DNA of 64,000 bases from Ostrinia nubilalis. Lineage: Eukaryota > Arthropoda > Insecta > Lepidoptera > Crambidae. The stretch spans positions 17,856,001-17,920,000 of the forward strand of contig NC_087092.1 of the NCBI RefSeq assembly GCF_963855985.1, read 5' to 3'. This document shows positions 11,875 to 22,800 of the stretch, in pieces. The notes under the pieces were generated by a model. The model did not search any database. It had not been told where the DNA came from and worked only from the letters and a program-made list of their open reading frames with translations. A program made the position numbers and the translations under genes. Position 1 is the stretch's first letter; every line of letters begins with the position of its first letter.

Positions 11875-12307
11875 TCATCTGTCAGCCTGGTCCAACATAT
11901 CAGCCGCCGCCGTGGCGAGGTGCCGTGCGCTGGGCCGCATGGATGCCATGGTTTCTGTGCAGCAGTAGAAGATAGCTAGAGCGTGCGCGTACGCCTGCTC
12001 CGATATGTTGCCCGGGACGTGCGGACGCGTGCCTAGAGGAAGGACTTAGGATGAGTTCAGAAGGATAATGGATGCATGAATGTCCGTAACAATATTTGCA
12101 GCATTAATAATAATTTTATTTTGAAACTAGCTTTCCGCCCGCGGCTTCGCCCGCGTGGAATTTTGTCTGTCACAGAAAAACTTTATCGCGCGCGTCCCTG
12201 TTTCAAAAACCGGGATAAAAACTATCCTATGTTCTTTCCCGGGACTCAAACTATCTCTATGCCAAATTTCATCAAAATCGGTTGCGAGGTTTAAGCGGGA
12301 AAGCGTA

Positions 12308-12344
<37 letters not shown>

Positions 12345-15300
12345 GTTACTTTCGCATTTATAATATTAGTTGGGATGTAGAACTATTGAAGGCCGTTCCT
12401 AGCTTGGACTGGTGTCTGCAAAGACAACTAAAGTTATAGGTTCAAGTAAAGTTGGAAAAAGTAATTTTTTACAATGATACATAAATAGAGCACTGTGAAA
12501 AGCTATTGAACTCAGTATTAATGAGCATATTTACATCATCATCATCATCATCATTTAGGACATCCACTGCTGAATATAGGCCTCTCCAATGATTTCCACA
12601 TCACCTGGTAGTGACTTGCATCCAGCACGTTCCTGGATATACATATAACATATTTATTTATTTATTTTATAGAAACCAACAGCGATACATTGAAAATGTT
12701 AGTTATAAGATTTAAACTGATAGTATAGCCAATGAAAGGTTTCCCTTTTTATAAAAGTACATTGTTGGGAAAAAATATGAATAAAGGATGTTAAAAATAA
12801 CAAAAACTCACAAAGAAGCAATAAACATATTTAATTAATTAACAAGATTGCAATTATTGCCCACTCACCATATCTCTCAGAGAAGTAATCTTCTTCCATG
12901 CTGGCATCCGTGTCATTAAGCTCCACGACACTAGCGTCCATGGACTCGTCCTGCTGCGTGTGCGGAGGCATCAGCGCCATCATCTCCCACAGCGTGAGCC
13001 CGAGCGGCCAGATGTCTGTTTTTGTGGTGATCTGCCCACCGTGGATCACTTCTGGGGCACTCCATGCTTCAGTGCCTGGAATAATATAACAATATCTTTT
13101 AATGAACCAAAAAGTCCTATTAGAATTACCTAATCAAATTAATAACCTAGAAATAACATCCACTGTAAGTACTTGTGTAATTTAAAGCAATAAATTATTA
13201 CTAGCTTTCCGCCCGCGGCTTCGCCCGCGTGGAATTTTGTGTCACAGAAAAACTTTATCGCGCGCGTCCTGGCGTACCGGGATAAAAACTATCCTATGTC
13301 CTTTCCCGGGACTCAAACTATCTCTATACCAAATTTCAACAAAATCGGTTCAGTGGTTTAAGCGTGAAAGTGAGACAGACACGACAGACAGAGTTACTTT
13401 CGCATTTATAATATTAGTATAGAAGTATAGACTTGTGTATTCTTTTGTATCTATAGTTCTTACTATTATTGATTCATACCACAGATCAAAAACTAAAGGT
13501 TGATGTGACAAGGGGGTGGGGCTTTTTGATTACTTTGTGTGTGTGAATTTCTAATGCGACACTGAGTTTCGAACTCAGTGCATTAGTTGGCATCATTCTA
13601 GATCTCTATTGTTCATACAAAGAAAAAATATTTTTGAAAAATAGTATTATAACATACCAAAGTAAACTGCCTTCTTCCCAGCTTTCTTCTTGTCAAAGAC
13701 ACCGTTTTCGTCAAGTGGCAGGGTGACTCCGAAGTCGCACAGTTTGCAGATTACAAAGTCACCATTCACAAGAATGTTGTACGACTTCATGTCTCCGTGC
13801 AAAATCTGCATCTTCGTGTGGAGGTAGTCAAGTGCCTCTGAAATGTCTAGAGCCACCTGAAAATCATAAAAACAATTATTCAACACAGTTGAATAATCAA
13901 TCTAAATAATAAATATCCTTGGACATTTTTTTACACTGCGCTTCTAGTCCCAAACTAAGCAAAGCTTGTACTATGGGTACTAGACAACAGATATTAAACG
14001 GATATAAATAATGTTAAAAAACATCATCTGGGGGCACGGTAGTGCCCCCGCCAAGTCGAGCGCGAAGCAAACACTGCCGTACCATCCTTTACTGGAACCA
14101 TTTCGCCGCATTTTCAGGCCCCTATTTGAGAACCTCTGGATAAGACCAGAACGCAGAAATTTTCGTCATCTAGTAAGCTATAATCACATACTTAAAATCC
14201 AAAATTTCAAGTCTGTAGGTCATTTAGTTCCGAAGTTAAGCGAAAGCAAAGTTTCGCATTTATGACACTCACTCACTGATGATCATCAAAATAGAACTAG
14301 TACTTCCCATAAACTCAGAGAGCTGAAATTTGGTACAGAGTTAGGGTTTAATGGCCACATAAAGGGAAAACTATAAAAACTAGGAAAATCGAAGATCTGG
14401 AGTAACACCACATTCATAATCAATACTACTAGCGCCACACTGGCACCGTGGTGTTCGCCTGTACCGCTTACCGCTAGATGGCGCTAGCACTTTGAGCGTC
14501 GATTTTCTGCACCGCGGTGTCCAGATTTTTTTTTCCTTTTCTAGACCCCCCCGTCGATTAAGTTGAACGTTGTGTAATTTGAATTTGGTTGATTTCGTTT
14601 ATTATATCGTGAGGTTCGCTAAGGTTAAGTTATTATTAAAACAATTCTGATTCGTTGTCCATTTTAAAGGTCGCTATGTTTAATATCGTAAAAAAATGTC
14701 GATAATATTAAAGGACGACGTCGTTAAATAATTATGCCACATTCTACAAAAAGAAGTGAAATCCCACCAAAAACATTCTGTAAAAAACTAGCCAAGTCTC
14801 AATGGAGCTGCTTGTTTATCTCTAAAAAGTAATGAAATCTAGACAAAGTCGTGCCAAGTCTATGGTTCTTTACTGCGATTTCTTTATTATTATAGTTAAT
14901 GTTGTGTGACTTGGCCGTTGAACAATCTTTATTAAGATAATCAATAAATCATGCATAAGTATTATTGAAATACGCAGCTTTATTAAGCCTACAATTGACT
15001 GGTTTTCCAAGTGGCAATATTCCATCGTCAATGGGTAGCGGTTCTGGCAACAGATTGGTGCAATGGTGTCATGGAGCACCTGGTTTTGTACCCTTCAACG
15101 GCCAAGTCACACAACATTAACTATAATAATAAAGAAATCGCAGTAAAGAACCATAGACTTGGCACGACTTTGTCTAGATTTCATTACTTTTTAGAGATAA
15201 ACAAGCAGCTCCATTGAGACTTGGCTAGTTTTTTACAGAATGTTTTTGGTGGGATAATATTATACTGGAGGAAGGATTGTAATTCTAAGACGCACCTTTA

Positions 15301-15776
15301 AAATTTGTTTAGGAGCGAACGGCTCTCCGTCATTTTCCACTCTTTTCTCAATCATGTCTCCCAGAGACAGGTCACAGGCCTCCATGCCCAAATACAGGAT
15401 CTTATTGTTACTGAACGCTCGGAACCCAACTATGTTCGGGTGGGACATCTTCTGTAAAAGGTCCGCCTCCACTTTCAAGCGCTCAGAGTACACTTTGCAG
15501 GGTTTTACTCGCTTGTTCAACATTTTTAGAGCCCATGGAGACCGCATTTGACCAGCTCTAGGCGATCTTACTAGTTGCATTACATTCACGCCTGAAATTA
15601 TGTATTATTGATTATTTCAACAGTCACTTGATATTTAAATATATCTAGCGTATAGACTAGTTAATTTTAGACGTACCTGTGCCATATCCAAGTCTGTTTA
15701 GAAAGGGAGAAGGAGGAATGGTAACAACTTCTGACTCCACTGTCTTCTTCTTAATCGGCGTCACAAATTCTGTCAT
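11875..15776 (-). CDS. PBK: PBK/TOPK-type mitotic serine/threonine kinase (five exons, complete)
   Basis: Exons on the minus strand: 15776-15677, 15591-15296, 13856-13658, 13075-12869 and 12032-11875. They total 960 nt, or 319 aa, against 322 aa for human PBK. Phases join cleanly (GT/AG at all four introns). The N-terminus holds a Thr6-Pro7 site, placed like the CDK1 site of vertebrate PBK. It is followed by PPSPFLNRLGYGTGVNV (glycine-rich start), the ATP lysine in SPWALK (K56), HPNIVGFRAF, the catalytic HGDMKSYN (about 152-159), DFG (173-175), GVTLPLDEN, the T-E-A-W-S-APE region, FGLTLWEMM-like text (LGLTLWEMMAL), an acidic insert, GTRP and a final helix with RPSARHL. HGD instead of HRD is typical of PBK. 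The expected role is phosphorylation in mitosis and proliferation. The introns contain four repeat insertions. Vertebrate PBK, as I recall, has DVG where this protein has a canonical DFG. Confidence 0.93.
12126..12376 (+). mobile_element. Lepidopteran short interspersed element, copy B
   Basis: Same family as 10658-10900, opposite orientation, with a longer (ACAG)n run. It sits in the last intron of PBK. Confidence 0.8.
12540..12640 (-). mobile_element. LINE 3' tail with CAT microsatellite
   Basis: (ATC)n repeat followed by GGACATCCACTGCTGAATAT, wording common at the 3' ends of lepidopteran RTE-like LINEs. A short remnant in a PBK intron. Confidence 0.5.
13200..13420 (+). mobile_element. Lepidopteran short interspersed element, copy C
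   Basis: Head CTAGCTTTCCGCCCGCGGCT and tail TTTATAATATTAGTAT, with internal deletions relative to copies A, B and D. In a PBK intron. Confidence 0.75.
13903..14005 (-). mobile_element. SINE tail fragment
   Basis: Reverse complement of the tail at about 4650-4735 (CTAGTACCCATAGTACAAGC ... GTCCAAGGATATTTATT). The tRNA-like head is missing. Confidence 0.65.
14026..14400. repeat. Probable transposable-element fragment
   Basis: Starts with a small hairpin (GGGGCACGGTAGTGCCCCCG) and reads like dispersed lepidopteran repeat sequence (AAACTCAGAGAGCTGAAATTT). No second copy in this window, so this is a judgement from style only. Confidence 0.4.
14761..15255. repeat. Perfect long inverted repeat (162-bp arms) in PBK intron 2
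   Basis: 14761-14922 is the exact reverse complement of 15094-15255, as read base by base; the loop is 171 bp. The ends are ATCCCACCAAAAACATTCTG and its complement. No open frame of note. It may be a foldback transposon or a recent inverted duplication. As part of the PBK pre-mRNA it would form a 162-bp perfect hairpin. Confidence 0.9.
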
Positions 15777-16224
15777 GGTTGGTTTAAATATGTTCTTGTT
15801 TATGTGTAATACACTAATTTAAACTTTATATAAATTAGAGTGTTTTGCAAGATATTAATTTCAACAAAAATGTTTGTTTTGTTTTTCACTCCCACCCAAC
15901 GGACGAATTTTAAAACTTTTTTGGCATTAGCCGGAAAGCGACGCCATCTTTTTTTGTCGTCGGTTGGATTAAGGCTTTGGCTGTGTGTGGTTTGCACATT
16001 ACCCAATAAATAAAAAATAATAAGGAGATTCAAAATGATGTAAAATGAGTTTCTGTATTAATTTCTGATAGATGCGAGCGACACTTGGCTGAGACCTCAC
16101 GCGAAAATTGTAGTTCGAATTTAAAATGTTGCAACATTATTTTCAATTGAAACTTATCTGAATGTTTGTTTTTATAGTTGGTTGGATATCAACCATGAAG
16201 CTAAAGATAAAAATGGAGGGCAAA

Positions 16225-16500
16225 GTTGGAACAAAAACTTGAGTCAAATACCTCATCAACAGCCCTTTACAGTCCACTGCTGGACTATGAGCCTCCTCCA
16301 CTATAGTGGAGGGTTTTGCCATAATCTCCACGCTAGGCAGGCGGGTTGGAGATCGCAGTTTAAAAGACTGATGTTTTTCAGAGAGCGCTGCTGCCCATTC
16401 TCTGTTTGATGTGTAGTCCCTAAGTCGCCTCTTACGACACCCGCGGGAAGAGTAGGGGTTGGTGACAAATGTATTCTACTCTGCCGTCACCACACGGCTT
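16225..16500. mobile_element. LINE-derived dispersed repeat fragment
   Basis: Contains ACAGTCCACTGCTGGACTAT and CGCCTCTTACGACACCCGCG, followed by TACTCTGCCGTCACCACACG. I associate this wording with common lepidopteran LINE 3' regions. Located just upstream of PBK. Confidence 0.45.
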
Positions 16501-18168
16501 GTCAAATACCTACTTATATCTATCTCGCTCTCTGCGGCCCTACCTCTCTTTTTAGTGTGAACTGTAGTATTGCTATCTTCTGATTTAAATCTCCTTGTAA
16601 ATTCTTCGAAATAGCCAATTCACTAACCAAATCAGAAGTTAAACAAATAAATAATTAATATTTGAAACTAAGATTACCTAGTTAAATAAAAAATCACAAA
16701 ATTGTCGGCCATTTAGGCTTAATGTGTTGGCGAATCAGGGAATTACAATCCCAATTCCTGGGTAATCGGTACCATGTGGCAACATCGGCCCAATCCGGCC
16801 CATCATGGCGGTTGTTTACTATTTTGTTTATTAAGCAGTTAATTTCGTTTGAGATTGTTTACAGGAAATAATCATTGTTTTATGACAAGAATTGGTGCAA
16901 AATTTTGTAGTGCGTGGTTGCGGTATGTCCTGGAAGTGACATAAGATTCCACGCGTAAGTGTTTATTTCGTGATTTCCGACATTGGATCATTGTAAACAT
17001 TTTTCACATTTTTACAGTAATTTCTTCCTAAAACGTTTTACCAGTAATTACACTTATAATTTTTAATGATACCTATGTCAAGAAATAAAGATTTTACATT
17101 GGTTTCATTGAATTTGAGCAATTTTATATTTTTTGTTTATTTAGAAAGAGCGAGTCTGCCCACAGAGAGCGAGATAGTGATACTTAGTTTGTGCTTCAAG
17201 TAGGTATTCGGAGTGTGGCCTCCATTTTTATCTGTAGCTTCATGATATCAACTAACAATAATTTAATCTAGTCTGCGACTGGGTTACGTCGAATTTTGAT
17301 CGTCCTTCAGCCCGTTTTCTTTCGAGTTCGTTGGCAAAAAAGAATTGTTAAGACTGGCAACATAGTTATTTAATCTACGGCCTAATTTGCGGCGCGGGAA
17401 TTTAAACAAGGTGGGTACACCAACGCGGCAAAGTTCGAAATGGGATTCAGAGATGCACTTTTACTAAAATGGCTTTGGGATATAATATTAGTTTTTGTAA
17501 GCTTTTTGCGATATCTAATAGAAAAATAACTTTGTAACCTTCTCCATAATGAGCCTGTTGGTTTATTTTACATGTAATACCTAACTTAGATAATAATATT
17601 TGAAATACGATATTTAGGGAAATTAATTTGTGACATCTGACTAGTTAAGTACTGACAGTGGATAATTAATGAAGAAATCTAGCCATAAGCCCAAGGATCG
17701 GTTGTTGAGACATTTCCGCGGCGAGCCCGCCAATGACGCGTGCGCACGCCAAATATGTGGCGTAATGTTGAAAGATATTATACGTGCGATCACGCACAAT
17801 AAATTAGCAGACAGACTACTTATTTATTATTAATTTAGAATACATTAATCAAATAAACCTGTTTGTTGGATATTGATTCAAACGCTATACACAGCTATAC
17901 TTTTATTCAAAAATATTATAAGATGAAAAAAGTACGTTTGCAAGTAGTTTTAGAGTTAGTTAAATAACAGCTTCTTTATAACACCTTCAATAAAGCTCCG
18001 AAAACAAATCTGTAAAACAATATTTTTCGAGCTGGTCTGGTGAAGTCACAAAAAACCTTTGGGAAATGGGAGGATCTGCTGCACGTTTTCACAACTCATA
18101 ACAAGTAAATAAATTAGGTATATTATATAAATAAAAAAAACTTTTATTGCTTAGTGGTGTCAAATTAC
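16501..18168. other. Intergenic, no gene seen
   Basis: AT-rich, with a few GC-rich patches (17690-17760). No long open frame, splice-linked frame or repeat with a partner in this window. Confidence 0.5.
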
Positions 18169-18302
18169 TTAGGCTGAGTTGCACCACCTAACTTTGACCG
18201 TAACTTTGACGATGACCGGTGATTTTTGTATGGAAATTGACAGATTTTTGACGTTTGTCAAAGTTAAAATTAGATCAGTAAGATGGTGCAACTCAGCCTA
18301 AG
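18169..18302. mobile_element. Palindromic MITE (family C copy 1)
   Basis: TTAGGCTGAGTTGCACCACC at the left, its near-complement at the right (GGTGCAACTCAGCCTAAG), and GTCAAAGTTAAA/TTTGACGTTTGTC inside. A second copy is at 23401-23522. Confidence 0.85.
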
Positions 18303-18545
18303 AAACATCCAACAGACAAAAAATAGCCTCGAAATTTAAAGTTACTACTCTTCTGTAATGTAGAAAAACACCGTTCGTCTGACTAATGTAGTGCGGATGT
18401 AAGTTTATTTATTATTGCTTGTTCAAGTAATTTCCTTAGGGATGTCTCATTTAGGCACACGCACAGCGCAATAATTTAGTTTAAGTACTCGTACCTATTA
18501 AATCAATCACCCTGTTGAAATTGAAACCATTGAAAAATATGCAAT

Positions 18546-18788
18546 ACTAGCTTTCCGCCCGCGGCTTCGCCCGCGTGGAATTTTGTCTGTCACAGAAAAA
18601 CTTTATCGCGCGCGTCCCTGTTTCAAAAACCGGGATAAAAACTATCCTATGTTCTTTCCCGGGACTCAAACTATCTCTATGCCAAATTTCATCAAAATCG
18701 GTTGCGAGGTTTAAGCGGGAAAGCGTAACAGACAGACAGACAGACAGACAGACAGAGTTACTTTCGCATTTATAATATTAGTTGGGAT
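18546..18788 (+). mobile_element. Lepidopteran short interspersed element, copy D
   Basis: Same family and practically the same body as 10658-10900 and 12126-12376; mainly the CAGA run length differs. Confidence 0.8.
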
Positions 18789-19138
18789 AGTTGGGATAAG
18801 TGTTACGTATATATCTACAAACAAATGCGAAAGTTTGTGATGAATGTTTGTTACTCGACGTAAAAACAACTGAAAAACCCAGCCGGACCGAGGGTTCCGT
18901 ACAAACTTGTAGGTATTTTTTTGTTAAAAACAAGATTATTAGTAATTTGTTATTAGGTAGGTACACAAACTAATAGTCCCGTTGGTCCCTCGTACTAAGC
19001 TAAATATGCTTGTATCACGAGTCAGCTAGTTACCTAGATCAGGAAAATTTAGAGGCTTTAATCATAAAAAATCTTTATTTTTAGAGTCCGTAAAGAAATT
19101 AAAAGACACTGCCCATCGTAATTGTGACGACTTATTTT

Positions 19139-19180
19139 AGACAATGCCCAAATAGATGTAGGCCTATTTGGGCATTGTCT
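19139..19180. repeat. Small perfect hairpin (17-bp stem, 8-nt loop)
   Basis: AGACAATGCCCAAATAG pairs with CTATTTGGGCATTGTCT. It is shorter than a typical pre-miRNA stem and the flanks do not extend the pairing. Confidence 0.6.
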
Positions 19181-19841
19181 GTTTTAATTTTTTTATCCGA
19201 ACTGTGACTGTTGGTATAATAATATTGCATTGAGTCTATGCTGGTGGAACTCACGCACGATTAACAGCAGTTGATCGTGCTTGCTCAGACACGAAATCTT
19301 CGTTCGATTCTAAAAATAAGCAATTTATCAGAATACTGCCACAATAATCGCAGTGAAGAGATAGATGGTAGATAGGAACGTATTGGGGATGAAATAAATT
19401 AAATACTTCTTATGACGCAAATCACCAATCAGAGAAACTATACCTTTCATTGATATCGTTTGTTACCGATGCGTCTTATGAAGTCTCGTTACTCCACGAA
19501 CACGCATCAATCTGCATTCGTTTGAATATCGATCGATGTTACACTATCATTACGCGCGGGCGCATAGCGGAATCTGAAAAAGGTGCATGCATACATTATG
19601 GATACCTATGTCTTAATTCAAGCAATCATACTGTCACAAAATTACTGAATTAGCGGTTAAACCGTGTGTGAAAATGGAAAACCAAGGCTGAGGAACTAGG
19701 GTGCTGGAGTTAATAGGTGAAGAGCAAATGTCCTTAGTTCTCTAATCGGTTGGTCAATGGAAGGAAGCTCGGTGCGCGCGCGTCAGTGACTTCGCGGAGC
19801 GCGCGAGTAACGGCCGCGCCAGTGTCGCACACTGCCGCAAG

Positions 19842-22800
19842 ATGTCGCCGTGCAACACTTACAGGTGAGTTGCGCAGGAGTGGCGCCCAACGCTGTTTAT
19901 GGGGTGCTATTTTGTGGTGTGCGGTTTTAGATTAAATTGTGTAATGTTATGGTGTGATTTACTAACTTTAAAAAATTATAGGCAGGGCTCCGTTTTTAGT
20001 TTTAACTGATACCTGAAACCCTTGCAATTTGACATGTTAGTTTAATGTTAAATGTAGCGAATTATTTAGGTTAATGTTAAATTACGAGTAATTACGTATG
20101 TACTACAAAATTAATTACACATAACTACCTAGATTTGGTATTGTGAATGTGTATAATTTATGGAATTACAATAAAATATTTAGTAGGTAATTAATAAAAA
20201 TAAACCACCGGGTGCTGTACAAATATTTTAATAAGTTTTTAAATCTCTGGATTAATTTTTGAGTTCATGGTTGATTTGAAAATAAAGTAAAATTGCTTTT
20301 TAAAAGCCTACTTGCATATTAAAAGAGTTTTATGAGTTTTGAGTGTCTAGATATTTTTAATTAATAATCATGGAGAGCAAAGGTAACATTCAAAGGTTTT
20401 ACATCTATATTCATCAGTGAAAAATTGGGTTTATTTTCTGTTGCATAAATTCTGACTAACTAAGTATTCGATAATTAAATCAATGACATATTATCGCAGA
20501 TATTTACAATAATTTTACGCTGTAATCCAGGTAGGTGAATTTAAGTAAAGCTATCTAAACGTAAGTAGTTGTACAAAGTTACAAAAAGTTGCTAATGATT
20601 CGTAATCCGAGTCCAACGTGCCACTTAATTACATACGTATTGATCGGATTTATCGCGTTTTTTCTTTACGGACAGTTTTCTAGTTTCCTTCGGTTCTCGT
20701 TAATTGCCGAGTCGTCGGACCCGTCGGTTACGATGCGACTGCGCGCAGCCAGCGCGGCAACGCACGACAAGGATGTCGCAGTAGTGCTTCTGATATACTT
20801 CTTTTGTTATTTACATTGATAGGATGTCGACTGTATGATGTTCACCTATTAGTCCAGTCAATGAAAAGCAAATATCAAGTTTCATCTGAAAGTCGAAAAC
20901 CATTCCCTAAATGGTATTCCGTGGCCTTGAAAGAAATCAAGTTCAACTGTCTAGCAGAAAAAAATAACGAATGTAAATATTTACTGTCTCTTCTTCTTTT
21001 GATATTCACTTGAAGAAAAACACTAGTTATTAACTTAGCGACTAGAGTCGGTTCTCAAACTAAATTAAAAAATAAACAACTTGAAAAAATCTAACTGCCT
21101 AGGCGGGACCACTAGGTTCATTAAACAATAAAATATCCTTCAAAATGCTTCTAGAAGACGCTAAAGTCCACTTGATTAAGTTATGTGGAAGACAGATAAT
21201 ATGATTGAAAGTTATACAAATGTATTTTTTATTTTTTTTTAATATTACTTACATGTAACATTAATAAATTAATTATTTTCTCTACATTTCTTTCGTCTCT
21301 TATTTTTATTTGATGTAGAGATTCTAGAGATGCACTAAGCAGGCAACCCTTTTTTTGTTTTGATTAAAACAAGAACGAAGAAGTAAGTAATAAAAACCGC
21401 AACACGATTGTTTTAGTTCGCGTGAAATGTCCAGACGCCATCTTTCGGTTCATTATGTCAACATGTGCGCACACGCATGCGTAAACGCTCGTTTTCATTA
21501 AAACAGTTCAGGTTTCAAAGAAAATATTTATTTATTCGCATTTATTGAGGACAAATCAAATTTATCCAATTACCTAATGATCGAGAAATCTATTTAAAGA
21601 TGGAAATCGGTTGTTATTTTATACGCGTCAGTGCAAAATATAGACAGTTAATTGAAAGTAATAATAAATAAGAATATTAATACAGAGATCTCTACTACTA
21701 ATAATTCATAACTACTTACCCACTGAAACACTAGGCATCCAACATTCCTAGCGATTCATCATTCACGTCGCGTAATAGAATTTAATTAATTAACTTTAGT
21801 TAGTTACTTTCAATTTTTGATTTAAATGGTAATAATGTTCAAATACGTCTAAAACTCTAGATCAGTCTTCCGCAATGGTCATGGGCCAGTTAGTGCGCTC
21901 GGAAAAATAAGTTGGCTTTTAAAGTTAAATACACAACACAACGAAGAAAAAAGCCAACAGCCTAAAAACACGAGCGCACAAGCTAATAGGTAGGTATAAT
22001 AATATTGTTTCGTTAGCCACTCGATAAACTATTATGTAATAATGTATTTTTCATGTAACTATGATGTAGGTACCTCCAAAATTTTCCGATTTCCTAGATG
22101 AACCTTGGACAGAAAAAATTGCGGGACACTGCTCTAGATGTTGCATGTAAGGTAGAGACGGTTGCACATCCACTCGATTGTGATTGACATCTTATTATGT
22201 ACTTTTTTACCTAAGATTCCTAAATTGAGCTGTCTATCTCCAGTATAATATTGTCTATATTACTGTTACAATCCGCTTCAATTGATGCATGTTAGACGCG
22301 GCTCAGATCCGACCCCAGAAGCAAAGACCTCAAGATAATGGATTGCATGTGCTAACTGCAATGTCAAGCTTACTGCGAGTATTATAATCCAATTTACTTT
22401 ACGATAGTCTTCCGTCTTCCTATCAATAAACATTCTTTTATAGCTTCTCACAAATCATAAAGTACTTACAAATTGTTAAATTCAATTAACATTTGTGTAA
22501 AATTCAAAATAATATTTTACTTAAAAAGTTGCTCTTCTGGAGCTCTACCATTGGTGAAAATTCAAATTCTTAGTTGGATATTTAAATTTCAGAGTCTAAT
22601 AATAATCGCATCGGCTGGCTGCTCTATTACACCGCACTCGCTAGTTGCGATGCCCTGTCAAAGTTGATTGAGGCTAACAACATATTCGAAAACAAATAAA
22701 ACAGCCTATTTATTATTGTCTTATAAGTCGGCACTAATCTAATTGGAAAAAGAATTGTATTGTAAACAGAGGCACGCCAGGGCTCATCAATAACACCGAC

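Noticed and set aside
12155..12439. Small protein starting MEFCLSQKNF, also at 10671 and 18575
   Set aside because: It lies wholly inside a dispersed short element and repeats with it; not a gene.
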